DNA of 64,000 bases from Agriotes lineatus (lineage: Eukaryota; Arthropoda; Insecta; Coleoptera; Elateridae): the NCBI GenBank assembly GCA_940337035.1, contig OW679195.1:171154015-171218014 (forward strand). The letters are read 5' to 3'. Of the stretch, positions 33,060-44,189 are shown piece after piece. The notes below the pieces were generated by a model that did not search any database, had not been told where the DNA came from, and saw only the letters and a program-made list of their open reading frames with translations. Numbering within the stretch: the stretch's first letter is position 1; every line of letters starts with the position of its first letter. Position numbers and translations under genes: made by a program.

Positions 33060-33541
33060 ACTTCCGTCGTCCAAAAGATGAAGGAAGTATTGTATCGCAA
33101 AAAAATCACCTTCCGTGATTTCTTCAGATATTCACGGCCGTTAGATGACAAAAAAACAGGTTTTCTCAATTCCATTTATCTGTCTGCTGTATAACTCAAA
33201 ATGTATATGTTGGAGGAAGACGATATCTTGCATGCGTATTATATATCTACCTGACATGAAACCGAGAAAATTTCGGTCAAATGTATGCAGGGTGAGCACC
33301 CTAAAAAATAAAATTCTGTATTTTTGCTTTAACTATTAGTTAAATAAAAGCAATATTTTGCACATAGCTCAGGTGTTTACCATTGACGACAACAGGCATA
33401 TTTTGAACAAAACATATACAGGGCGAATGCCTTAAAAAATGAATTCTTTTTTTGCCCGTTATATTTTCAGAATGTTTAGTCTCAAAATTTCCACCTCCGA
33501 GGGAAGTTCCGTGTAAAGCCCCAGTTTTTTTTTTTTTTTTG
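33060..33541 (+). repeat. ACTTCC-family repeat, copy C2 (uninterrupted 5' end)
   Basis: It starts with the stem-loop ACTTCCGTCGTCCAAAAGATG / AAGGAAGT and runs on directly into ATTGTATCGCAAAAAAATCA. This junction is the empty-site counterpart of the insertion in copy C3. It ends in GAGGGAAGTTCCGTGTAAAG and a T-run. The tRNA-like core seen in C1 and C3 is deleted here. Confidence 0.8.
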
Positions 33542-34624
33542 ATATTCCATTGCTGTCTTTAATATTTTTCCATTCCCGGTTCACATTTTCACCGATTACC
33601 TCTTTATTCAAGGCCTTTATGTATTCTCTTACAAATACAATTACATATTAAAATGTTAAAATGTTATGTGCTGAGAATCTGCTGAGATTGTTACCGTTAA
33701 GTCAAAATTCATCAATACAATTTTAGATGTTATATGCATTTCCATTTACCATTTTCTTAAATTCCATATCGAAAATACGATTCGGTTAAGAGAATCTTGC
33801 ATTTTTCTAAGAAAACAATTAATACATTAATTGATCTAAGACACTTATTTTATTTTCCACGGCCGCCTTTGTAAAAAAATATGATAGTACTGCAATTCCT
33901 ACTTGAAAATAATTCTTAGCAAGCAATTTGTAATTATTGTGATCGGACAGATATTATGATGGTTTTTCATCCAGACGAGAATAGGTGTCACTTATTTTTT
34001 TTACATTTATTAATTTTATGTGTCCGGTGGTATTTACACCAATCAATTTGTGTATTGTCCAATAAAATAAAATTATTTCGCATTAGTTCTGCTTAATAAT
34101 TGATCATCCTATTCAATTTCGAAAGAAATATGCACGTATTTAGTATAGACGTGGACGTGTGCTTTCAGTAGATTTCGGAAATGATATCTCAATTACTGTG
34201 TCGGGTTATTGGATTTTTCCACCAACTTCAGGGTATATAATTATCTTACTTCGAATTGCAAACAATTTTAGACCCAAGCCACAAATTAAACAGACTCAAT
34301 TACTCTAACCAGCTTCTAATCGTACCAAACAAACGTTGAGGCTGCATGGAGATATCAGAATGCCGACTAGCTACAGTGAAGACAACACGCGGTTATTTTC
34401 TATAATTAACAAAGAGTTTTCAAATTACCAGGGGGCGCCAAAGATTATTTTACAACCGATAAGACCATTAGCTTATGAAAACTCTTAAACTCACTAATTA
34501 GCTAATTCTCTACGACCTGAAACCGATTTCAAAAAGGTTCGACACCTCAGTTGCTTACATTGGCCATACACAAAACCATATCAAACATGAACAGGCTTAT
34601 ATTAATTAACGACAATATATATGA
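33542..34624. other. No gene seen
   Basis: AT-rich, no recognised element or frame. Confidence 0.4.
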
Positions 34625-34625
34625 T

Positions 34626-34953
34626 ATACTCTGTTCACTATGGTCCCGGATTGTCAAAAATGACGTTTTATGGTAGCACTGTTGAATTTCTATTGGTTTT
34701 TTTTTACTACTAGGTTGGACAATGCAAAAGCGTAATTTTGAAAATTTGGGTTTTTGTTACCTGGCAACTTTTATTTATTTTTGCTTAAGTCAGTTCGAAA
34801 TATAACCTATAATTTATAATTTTGACATTAGTAGCTTTATTAATTGTTTCTAGTTACCCATAGCTTGACTTAAAAGTATTAACCATGATATAAAGGATTG
34901 TTTTTAATTGGATTTTGACACTGACAATCCGGGACTATAGTGAATAGAGTATA
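34626..34953. mobile_element. MITE with about 30-bp terminal inverted repeats
   Basis: The left end TATACTCTGTTCACTATGGT, then CCCGGATTGTCA, is complemented by the right end TGACAATCCGGGACTATAGT, then GAATAGAGTATA. The roughly 270-bp interior has no frame. TA-type target duplication is compatible with the flanks, which would suggest a Tc1/mariner-mobilised MITE. Confidence 0.8.
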
Positions 34954-35929
34954 CAAAATAACATCAGTTAATTTCAACACTCGTATAAATCACGAGCGCA
35001 ACCCACTCTCCAGGCGAAAGCCACAATTACAGCTAACTCTACTGTTACCACGAATTATAGGACTGCATAACAAAGTTCAATATTTAAATAGGTAACAGAT
35101 CTCTGGACAGATTAAATTAGCCGAAAATTACAAATTTACGATGATGTCATAGGTCGAAGATAGTAGGGGGGCAACAATAATAGTGTGCCACCATGTACAC
35201 AGAAGTTTAGTTGCATAAATACACCAGTAATTACTGACAAACTCGGTGGTGATGCACACTGGTCACTGATTCCAATATTTCGGTTCGCTCATACAGTACC
35301 GCGGTAGTTCGAGTGAGCTAAGACACTGTTCTTGTTCATACCGATCACTAATAAACAGCCTCAAACTCAGACTAGGCCCGTACCAAGCTAGTACTCGTGC
35401 GGTCGGCTGAAAATGAGCTAGCAGAAGAGGACGGGGAGAAAAACCATCACCGCAGGTGCGCGAAGACAGTTGAATGTTACTTGGCCTAGTTACGCATGAC
35501 AACGGATCGATAATTCATCTCGCGCTACTCAAGGCCGTTAAAAACGAGTTTGACGACCTCGATAACTGTAAAACGCCGAGCGTTCGGACAGGGTAGCAAA
35601 AGTGCACAAAATCAAACAAGGAAATTAAAGAGGCATAATGCGTAACGCTTTTTCACCCGTAACAATAATTGCTGGTATTCACTGAACAGTTGAAGTGGCA
35701 TTATTTTACTTAAAACCTAAATTATTTTCAGAATATTCTCATGACGTTACACACTCCTGCATTTCTCGTTTTTTAGTGTTTATTATTTCATGTATAAGCA
35801 ATGACTCGATTTGTCTTTTCTAAACCTAGTTTTCTATTGTGCTCGGTGAGTTCAAGTTTTTAAATCGATTCTGAGTGCGACCACGGAGCTAACCAGACGT
35901 GCGCGCCGCAGCTGTAGATATATTACTCG
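34954..35929. other. No gene seen
   Basis: The minus frame 35,263-35,502 has no recognisable domain. Sequence near 35.85-35.93 kb probably belongs to the 5' UTR of the LINE that follows. Confidence 0.4.
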
Positions 35930-35980
35930 TATTATATTATATTAATAAAAGTCTAGTTTGTTGTTTACGCTTTTCGCAAG

Positions 35981-36625
35981 ATGCCTATAAGAAGAAATTG
36001 TGATGCACCAAACGTTGCAGATGATAGTGGTGATAACCTGACCCAAAAGATGGTACAAAAATTCTTAGACAGTGACTAGTCTCGGAAAAAATTGGATAGT
36101 ATCATCAGCAACTCCATAAAAACCCATTTGGGGGAAACTATTAAGCGCCTCCAGGAAAATGTTAACCAACTGGAGAAGAAGCTTGTACAAAGAGTAGCCG
36201 AATATGATCAAATTCTTGACGAATACGAACAATACACACGAAAAAATAGCCTACGGCTACTTGGTGTACCTGAAGAGCCCAATGAGGATACGGACCAAGC
36301 CGTTGTCAAAATATGCAGGGACAAGCTTGGTATTGAGCTTGCCGATAAAGCTATTGATATAAGTCACCGTGTAAAAGGCAAAGTAGGCGGTCATCGGCCT
36401 ATTATTTTTAAATTCGTTCAGCGAAGTATCAAAAAGCGTATATTCAAGAACAAAAGTAAGCTGAAAGAATCCAGAATAGTCATCCCAGAAGATCTTACGT
36501 GGAATAGAATGGAACTAGTAAACTCGTCTGTGAACAAATTTTCCCATAACGCAGTATGGAGTAACGATGGCGTAATATTTGTGAAGATAAGTGAAACATC
36601 ATACACAAACTTAATACCAGACTGA
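35981..36625 (+). pseudogene. LINE ORF1 (coiled coil plus RRM-like), one internal stop
   Basis: ATG at 35,981 opens a frame that meets a single TAG at 36,077-36,079 and then runs to 36,625. After a Gln/Glu/Lys-rich coiled-coil stretch come YEQYTRKNSLRLLGVPEEPN, then DKLGIELADKAIDISHRVKG and RPIIFKFVQRSIKKRIFKNK, then IVIPEDLTW and VWSNDGVIFVKI. This is the transposase-22/L1-ORF1p-like layout found in many CR1/Jockey LINE ORF1 proteins, an RNA-binding chaperone of the retrotransposon. It belongs to the LINE whose ORF2 relic starts at about 37.56 kb. Confidence 0.8.
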
Positions 36626-36675
36626 ACTAAATGGGCTCTTAATAAAGTAATGTGTGCGGTTAGCGCGTAATATTT
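36575..36675 (+). repeat. Left copy of 101-bp target duplication around a Jockey insertion
   Basis: It runs from ATATTTGTGAAGATA to GCGCGTAATATTT and is repeated at 37,348-37,448 with the same length and two evident substitutions (AAGTGAAAC/AAATGAAAC, TGAACTAA/TGACCTAA). It includes the end of LINE ORF1 and its stop codon. Confidence 0.85.
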
Positions 36676-37347
36676 TTTTTTTTTTTAATTAGTTGAAGCC
36701 AGATCAGCGTATTCTCGCTATACATGGCTATTTGGTGAGGTATTATGTTTATCAGATGCTGACTAATGGCTTAAGCCTCACTATCACCTTTCGTTTATTT
36801 TTTGTTTCCACTTATTTTATTTCACTGTTGCACTGACTATTTTCCTAAATTATTCACTTTCACTTGATGACAAATAAATATCCTGTGGCAGTTTGCGTTT
36901 AAGTCTAGTGTGAATACGCCTAACTCCAGTAGTGTAAATTCTTGCACTTGAGCACTCTGCTATGTTACCGAAATACGTTTTCGTTGTATTCTTGATGAAA
37001 GTTTCGATGGTTGGTATACCTGCTTCTCGATGTATTTGTGAATTCCGTATGAACCAAGGGGCATTAAAAGTTATGCGCAGTACTTTATTTTGAAACCGCT
37101 GAAGTTTGTTAATTTGTGAGTTTGACGCTGCCCCCCATACTTGACAGGCGTAGGTAATAATTGGTCTAAGAATAGATTGATAAATCAATATTCCACATTC
37201 TTGCTTAAGTGAAGATTTACGATTAATTATTGGGTACATCATCGCAAGTCTTGTGTAACCCTGGTTAAGCTTTTTGTTGATATGGAATGCCCACGTAAGT
37301 TTCTTGTCGAGGTAAACCCCCAAGTATTTGATGGCGCCGTCTGTAGG
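36676..37347 (-). mobile_element. 5'-truncated Jockey-type LINE inserted in the CR1/Jockey-like LINE
   Basis: On the minus strand the 3' end is an A-run (plus-strand T-run at 36,672-36,685). Upstream lies an open ORF2 C-terminus (37,323-36,850): MGVYLDKKLTWAFHINKKLN, then IYQSILRPIITYACQVWGAA, SQINKLQRFQNKVLRITFNA, PWFIRNSQIHREAGIPTIET. These are signature blocks of the Jockey RT C-terminal region. The 157-codon frame is unbroken, so the insertion is younger than its host LINE. Confidence 0.9.
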
Positions 37348-37448
37348 ATATTTGTGAAGATAAATGAAACATCATACACAAACTTAATACCAGACTGACC
37401 TAAATGGGCTCTTAATAAAGTAATGTGTGCGGTTAGCGCGTAATATTT
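37348..37448 (+). repeat. Right copy of 101-bp target duplication
   Basis: Same length and order as 36,575-36,675; the interrupted LINE continues directly after it with AAAACGCTTCTAACC. Confidence 0.85.
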
Positions 37449-37559
37449 AAAACGCTTCTAACCAAATTTTCGGTTGTAGCACGGAACTTCGAATTAATTT
37501 TTGTTTTTAATTTTGCAAATTCTTATTTTTGTCCTGTTTTTGTTTTGTTTTTGACTGCT

Positions 37560-38563
37560 AGTAGCATAAAAGCAGCCCACTTAAACATTTGGTCGTTGCT
37601 ACCGAAAATGGATTACATTCGGAACATTATCACAACCTACGACATATTTTCTTTATCAGAAACATGGCTTTCACCAGACGTAGTAACCTAATAAGTATTT
37701 CAATTCACAATTATGATTTACGATTAAAAACAAATCTGAAACATACGCTTTTGGTGCAATACTTTACATGGGTTTTTCCGTAAATGCAATAGATTTATTT
37801 AAAAGTTACTTTAATAAAAGAACTCAAAGTGTTAATGTGGACGGTAAGCTTTCTTCAGCACGAACTATATATTGCAAGGCGTACCTCAAGGTTCTATTCT
37901 TGGACCACTACTCTGTATCTTATACACCTCAAAATTTTCTGAAGTTGTTCAACATAGCAATGCGCATTTGTACGCTGATGACACAGATTTATTGCTCATT
38001 TCTACCATCCGATATTAACCAGGCGATTCAAAAAATCTTTAGCGACTTGAATAACTTATTTGCAAGATCAACCAAACAATGCCTGCTACTAAATCCTTCT
38101 AAATCATGTGTTCTTCTGTTTGGCAGAAAGGTTGATTGTGAAAATGGCAAACCTATCGTTTATATTACAATGAATGGGTCAACGATACCACTAGAAAGAA
38201 GCTGCCAAAAACTTGGTCCTTGTCTTGAATAGTAGTTTTCGATACAGGACTCATATAAATAAATGTATAGACAAAACATAACACATCGATTGTATCTGAT
38301 TGAGGACCAAAAGGAAATGTTGTGTGATGCTGTAGTGCTCTTCCAGTTCTCATATTGTTTTGAGGTATATTCACCGTGCTTAGATTATGATGCTGCTGGA
38401 AAAGTACAAAGAGTTCAAAATTTCTGTTTAAGATTTATTTACGGTATTCGTAAATTTGACCATATTTCACACAAATTAACAGACGCTAAATGGTTAACCA
38501 TGCATAACAGACGTTTACTACATGCAGCTTTACTATATAATAAAATCCATCCTTTATCTAATG
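37560..38563 (+). pseudogene. LINE ORF2 relic (EN start, internal deletion, RT)
   Basis: The start resembles the APE endonuclease N-terminus: LNIWSLLPKMDYIRNIITTY, then DIFSLSETWL. It then jumps by deletion at about 37.7 kb into the RT: FKSYFNKRTQSVNVDGKLSS, GVPQGSILGPLLCILYTSKF and NAHLYADDTDLLLIST in alternating frames (YADD catalytic box at about 37,970). The thumb follows (NPSKSCVLLFGR; LFQFSYCFEVYSPCLDYDAA; KVQRVQNFCLRFIYGIRKFD; WLTMHNRRLLHAALLYNKIH). It is cut at 38,563 by a composite insertion and resumes at 39,498. Confidence 0.82.
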
Positions 38564-38920
38564 GACGTGTCTGTCTGGGACGCTGTTTTATCCGGGACGC
38601 TGTTTCAGCAGCCAAACCGTAAGAGATAGAAAAAAAAGTTATTAAAGTTATATGTTTGGAATGGTCATGTCAGGTCAGGAACCGAATTTCAGTCACGTGA
38701 CACTTCCGGTTTTCGAGAAATCACAAAAAGACCGTTTTTCAAATAGAACGCGTATTAAATAAAAACTGTTTCGGCCGCCAAACGTAGCTGCGACCCTCTG
38801 CGCCTTAAATCCTCGATCGGTTAGGCAACCACTTTGACACCTTCCAGATCTGGGTGGTTGCCTAACCGATCGAGGTTTGAAGGCGCGTTAAATGAGACAT
38901 TTGTCTCACTGGACTGCTAG
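38564..38920 (+). mobile_element. Short mobile module, copy 2
   Basis: It starts GACGTGTCTGTCTGGGACGC, shares CAGCCAAACCGTAAGAGATA and the CACGTGACACTTCCGG block, and ends in hairpin TGAGACATTTGTCTCA + CTGGACTGCTAG. Relative to copy 3, an inner block carrying ACCGTTTTTCAAATAGAACG is inverted, and a strong hairpin is present (see 38,800-38,886). Confidence 0.75.
38800..38886. repeat. Strong hairpin with perfect 22-bp stem
   Basis: 38,811-38,832 and 38,854-38,875 are exact reverse complements (CCTCGATCGGTTAGGCAACC plus AC). The loop is 21 nt. The stem extends outward imperfectly through GCGCCTT / AAGGCGC. It is absent from copies 1 and 3 of the module. Confidence 0.9.
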
Positions 38921-39236
38921 TATATACAGGTTGTCCGAAATCCGTTTTGAACATAGAAAATCAATGAGTGCAACAAGGAAAACATAAACAAAATGAGTAG
39001 CAGGACAAATTCACATAATTATTTTAATTATTTAAACCTCACTTTATACTCTTGATGACAGATACCTAAAATATTTGACAGAAGTGTTTTTGTTTCCTTG
39101 ACTAAATTTTAGTTTAAAAATTTAGCTAGCCATGATCACGTTCTATCTTTGTCCTGCTACTCATTTTGTTTATGTCTTCCTTGTCGCACTCATTAATTTC
39201 CTATGTTCAAAACGGATTTCGGACAATCTGTATATA
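38921..39236. mobile_element. MITE with about 90-bp terminal inverted repeats
   Basis: Left TATATACAGGTTGTCCGAAA, then TCCGTTTTGAACATAG, through to ATGAGTAGCAGGACAAA. The right side (39,145-39,236) is its near-perfect complement. The interior of about 130 bp has no frame. The TA-rich junctions fit a TA target. It lies exactly between module copies 2 and 3. Confidence 0.88.
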
Positions 39237-39241
39237 TAATA

Positions 39242-39497
39242 GACTTGTCCGGGACGCTGGTCCGTCCGGGACGCTGTTTCAGCAGCCAAACCGTAAGAGA
39301 TAGAGAAAAAAGTTATGAAAGTTATATGTTTGGAATGGTCATGTCAGGTCCGGAACCGAATTTCAGTCACGTGACACTTTCGGTTTTCGAGAAAATAAAA
39401 TATTTTAAAAAATATTGTTTTTATTTAATACGCGTTCTATTTGAAAAACGGTCTTTTTTGTTTTATTAAATGAGACATTTGTCTCACTGGTTGCTAG
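39242..39497 (+). mobile_element. Short mobile module, copy 3
   Basis: Starts GACTTGTCCGGGACGCTGGT and ends TGAGACATTTGTCTCACTGG + TTGCTAG. The plus-strand 88-codon frame at 39,203-39,469 runs across the MITE junction and is not a gene. Confidence 0.75.
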
Positions 39498-39770
39498 TAA
39501 TTATTAATAAAACAACGCCTTATCTATATACATAATACGATAAAATTTCAAACAGGTGTACATAATTTAAACTTAAGATACAAGGGTCTTATTACACCGC
39601 CCCAGCAGAAACTCGCTCTCTTCAACGTTCATTTCAATACAACATTAGCAACATATACAATGATATTGCATATTCATTAAAAGAATTGACGTTGACGAAT
39701 TTTTTGTTCATTGTCGATCAATAAACAAAATCCAGACTTATTGTTAAACTCTGCTCTGAATCAATCATCG
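39498..39770 (+). pseudogene. LINE ORF2 C-terminal end, resuming after the composite insertion
   Basis: The first 30 bp (TAATAAAAC..CCTTATCTAT) echo the sequence just left of the insertion (TAATAAAATCCATCCTTTAT), consistent with a target duplication of about 30 bp. Beyond it, broken frames read APAETRSLQRSFQYNISNIY and NDIAYSLKELTL, matching the 'RSFSFNVVRLYNSLP' end of CR1/Jockey ORF2. Confidence 0.7.
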
Positions 39771-42400
39771 CGTAGTTTAATTGACCCATAATTGGAATAA
39801 AACGAAATAGGTAAGATCTAAGCTTCAGGGAATCCAATCGGCGAAAACAGCTCACATTGATAGCCTGTGGTTCATGACGTCATGACATTCACTTTCCACT
39901 GGGTGGCGCTAAAATAGTCCTAAATGTCGTAAGTGGAAAGTATTCTTCTGTGCGGTAGTTTTGCTGACAACCCCGGTACGGTTATCTCAATAACGTGTTT
40001 GTTTATTTGTTCAACATTCCACCATCGCATAATAATACCGAGTTAATTGCTTCTGCGTTCCGACTCGGCTTCTTCACTATTTCCCCAAACAATATTCCTG
40101 ATTCTCGTAACCCAATAGTTGTTCCCATTCCGGTCATTCACTTGACAACCTAATCCATAACTGTATCATTGATTCGTTTTTTTCTCTATACCTAATCTTG
40201 ACACAAGTCTGTTTGAAACAATGCAGCTAAGATCATGGCCTTCTTTTAGAACTAAATAAAAAAAAATACTTACCAAATGGGGAGCATGATCTAATTTCGT
40301 TACTACTCATATATTTTTGAAAACACATTTAGTCCTGCGTTGGCCTCCTACGTTCTTTTTGTTTTTTTTTCTGTTCTCGTCATTTCTCCCTCTTTTCGTC
40401 GTTTACTGCATGATCCCCCCATTTTACATGTCCCGGCCGCTGACTTACGCCACCAGTGTAAACTGCTCAACGTGAACTTTTCTTCTCTTTGAGTTCGAAT
40501 AAATTGTATTGTTGACAGGCGATTGTTCGTCGCTTACAGTTCGTAATTGCCGTATTCCCCACTCTGAGAACATCTCTCAAATTCTATGTAATATTATCAA
40601 TTGTAACAAGAATATCAGGCAGCCCGACTTTATAGCATCTACTTGACCGAATTAATCGGCCATTATAGCGCAGGTTAACGTTGGAACTTAACCGTTAAAA
40701 TAATTAATGTTTAAGGCCTTACGGATAGCATTACGTGTGAAGCGAATTAATCCGTAGCGTCGTTGGAGCGTTAATCGTAAGCTGTTGTTTAGGAATACTT
40801 TTTCTTATACTTTTTCCCGTACGGGATTAGCTAAATCACATTCTTATTAACAGGACCTCGTGTGCTGTTCGTCTTTATGTTAGCTGCTGGCGCTGTATAA
40901 GTAATTTCTCTTTCTGGATTCGTTTTGCATTCGCGGGCCGAGCGTAAATTTTAATTTAATAGTGAGTGAACAGAATTGCCTGGAGGCTGGATCAGGATTC
41001 CGTTGCTTTGCGCTGATTCTATCCCTTAAGCACATAAACGAGACTGCGTTTATGATTTAAACCAATATAGTCAATAGCACTTAAAAGGGACGACAGTAAA
41101 CTACCCTGGGAGACGCAGCCTCACGTCCCAATGATATTATGGCTTAGTAGCAGGGTAGCGACGTAGTGAATGAATCAGACATTAGATGCAGATTGTTTTA
41201 TTACGAAAATAAACGTTCTATTTATACAAAACAAGAATGCTTAACTAAGTAACATATCAAAGTTCAGAATAGTGTAGTGTACTGGAACGCGTCTAAAGGT
41301 ACAAAAACAGCCATTCCGCACAGTAAGCTTTTATAGTTCCGTATGTGTTTGCAGGACAGAGCGGTGAACTTGGGTTTATTAGGTCGCGTACTGCGTGAAA
41401 TGACAAGTTGCAGTTTGCTGCGGTTTTTAAACTCAATGCTTGCGAAACAAGATTAGTTTGTTAATATTTCGTAAATAGGAACTGAAATTTGCCTGTTTTA
41501 ATTTAACATTAAAACAGATCTAAATTAAATATAAACTGGCGAAATTATGAAGTAAAACTGGAGGTAAAAACTGCTTGTTTATGAAATCAGAGTTACATTT
41601 AGAACTTCTGACTGGATTTCGTAAATTTTGTTATTAAAATTTATGTGTGTTTAAATCAAGTCAACAGTGAGTGAGTAACACCTATCGTAATTGATAGTGT
41701 AAATGCGTAAACTGGAGTACATGTACTGATGTTCGTGTCACCCATCTGTTATGCCCTCCTTACCCCCAAATGTAATTTGAATATTATTGTAAGTAAACGA
41801 ATTGTTATAATTTGCTACTGGCCGATGTTATTTCTTTTGTGTTCTTTAAGTATTTGTGATTTGTTTCAGCCCGTTTCCTCGTGGTTCAGCCGAGCCTAAC
41901 TTGGTAAATTATTAAACCTAGCGCCCTTATTTATTGACTCATAGTTGCTTTTACTAATTAACGCAATGCTCTGTATGTCTACCACCCACTTTCCGGCATT
42001 TTGTTGACCTAGTTGCTTGGAATAATAAAAGTTATGACGTTGGTATCGGGAATTTTCGTTAATGTTACACTTTGCTTAGTATGGGCTTAAAAACATTGGC
42101 CAAGTATTGAATACACTGTGTGAACCGTAAAATATTCACTTATAATACCATGAGTAGTCAAAGTTATGTCGACTATTTTTGCAATGGTATCAAGAATGTC
42201 CATTGCGCTTTGGAACGATTAGGACGAGTGCGCTAACTTTGACTAAGAATGGTATTCGAGGGACTATTTAATGAACCAAACTACTTTTTCAAATTAGTTT
42301 TCAGTAAAACTAGCAACAAACTACGCAATTTCTATAGTAACAGAACACTAATATTTTGACTTTTTCTAATAAAAACCACATTTGTTTAAAATAGTCACGT
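39771..42400. other. Gene-free stretch with homeodomain-type motifs at 40.6-40.8 kb
   Basis: No coding frame or TE end was recognised over 2.6 kb. At 40,640-40,790 ATTA/TAAT cores are dense (GAATTAATCGGCCATTAT, AAAATAATTAATGTTTAAGG, GCGAATTAATCCGTAGCG, GCGTTAATCG), beside CpG-containing sequence. This could be host cis-regulatory DNA; motif density alone is weak evidence. Confidence 0.35.
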
Positions 42401-42401
42401 G

Positions 42402-43341
42402 AATAGTTTTATTCGAAATTTGGCGTTGGCATCAATTTCTGCTTCGATCGAGATGAAAATTAACCAAAAAAAAAATAGTCACGTCATTCGTATTATCTGT
42501 CAAATTTTAATTTTTTTCCAAAAAAAATTCAAAAGTGGGGTTATTTCTCAAAATATCGAAAAAAGTTATTAAAAAATAGTTTTTCTAAATGCAATTTTTA
42601 GCCCATATGCAAAATTTCAGCTATATAAGATAATTTAGATTGTTTGCCCATTTTTTGTAAATTGCACCACTGTTGCAAAATAAGACTCAACGCAACCTAC
42701 ATAAAACTTCTTAGTTTTGACAATGTTTTATTCCAGACACGTTTTCTTAAAGTAGCGCCATATTAAATATGTGTTTTTCTACAAAATCCACATAGGGCTA
42801 TTAAAATTTGGTCATAAGTGATGCAAAGTTTATTTGTTTTTGACCCTGTATAATGTAACTCCTTAAAATAACTATTTTTAAAAACGCCGTTTGTGTCTAA
42901 AAGTAATACACTTTATTTTATGAAGTTACATTATATACAGGGTTAAAAACAAATAAACTTTGCCTCACATGTGACCAAATTTTAATAGCCCTATTTGGAT
43001 TTTGTAGAAAAACACACATTTAATATGGCGCTACTTTAAAGAAAATGTGTGTGGAATAAAGCATTGTCAAAACTAAGAAGTTTTATGTAGGTTGCGTTAA
43101 GTCTTACTTTGTAACAGTGGTGCATTTTAAAAAGATGGCAAAAAATCTAAATTATCTTATACAGCTGAAATTTTGCATATGGGTTAAAAATTGCATTTAG
43201 AAAAACTTTTTTTAATAACTTTTTTCGATATTTTGAGAAATAACCCACCTTTGCGAATGACGTGACTATAATTTTTTGGTTAATTTTCATCTCGATCGAA
43301 GCAGCAATTGATGCCAAAGTCAAATTTCGAAAAAAGCTATT
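42402..43341. repeat. 940-bp foldback palindrome
   Basis: Left arm 42,402-42,870 and right arm 42,914-43,341 are reverse complements along almost their full length, around a 43-nt loop. Matched landmarks: TTCATCTCGATCGAAGCAGC with GCTTCGATCGAGATGAAAAT, TTTATGTAGGTTGCGTTAAG with TCAACGCAACCTACATAAAA, and ATATGGCGCTACTTTAA with TTAAAGTAGCGCCATAT. No known TE protein is encoded; the minus frame 43,147-43,380 is within an arm. Confidence 0.9.
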
Positions 43342-44189
43342 AATAAAAAAATCCCATATGATGCGGACTTTACTGGTCACACCAAAGAAATGTTTTTTGT
43401 GTGTTGTGCCATTAAATTAAAATATTATTCCATATTTTAACTCAGTTTTGAGGGCGTTTTCGAAAAATGATAAATGTAGAAGTTGTTCAGTTTCGCGAGT
43501 TCTATTACGGGTTAAAATACTTGCACTCATTTCCATAACACCCTGTATACTATAAATGCGCTATCCTTACCGAACGTTGTATTACTTTTACTTAATACTT
43601 TGTACTTTTACTTAATATTTTGTACGTACCGTGCCAATTATAAACTCAACATACGAATTAATTCGGTAACACGGTGTTTTTTCTTGATCATTAAATGTAA
43701 ATACCAAGTACCGATAATTACTTAATGCTTTAATTATCATTATATTGCGTTAATATTTCGTACCTAGCAGCACTAACTTATACTGAGAAATGCAACTTTG
43801 CAAAACATAAAAATACAGTGCAAATAATTTGGTGCGCAATAAAAATACAACCTTTATAAATAGTTTAAACAATATCGTTATAAAAACAAATAAAAAATAT
43901 CCTTGAAAGTAATTCTAATGTTGTAAAATAGGTAGATATGCCTGAAATATAAACCTTTTTAAAAATTGTTAAAATAATTTAATTAGAACATGTTTTACCT
44001 GAAACGAATCAAATCGTATATTTTAACATAAGTATTTCTTATTTTTCGTATTTATGTAGCTTCCAAACTTTCTTTAATGCCATTATTCAAGAACCATGTT
44101 TTTCCAGGCTTTTGCCTTTCAACTGCAGTTTGATAACATAACAATTCATACAAGTTGTCCTAATTTTCATAATTGATAGCGGGCAAAAC
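43342..44189. other. No gene seen
   Basis: CATAACACCCTGTATACTAT at about 43,535 looks like the TACAGGGTG-type end of an insect DNA transposon, possibly related to the TACAGGG motif inside the preceding palindrome (about 42,933). Otherwise AT-rich and featureless. Confidence 0.4.

Noticed and set aside
39771..42400. Host exon in the 2.6-kb stretch without TEs
   Set aside because: No frame with protein-like composition or splice-site support was found.
42914..43557. Complete MITE from TACAGGG (about 42,933) to CCCTGTA (about 43,548)
   Set aside because: The palindrome pairs straight through the putative left end, so the inner TACAGGG is not shown to be a terminus.
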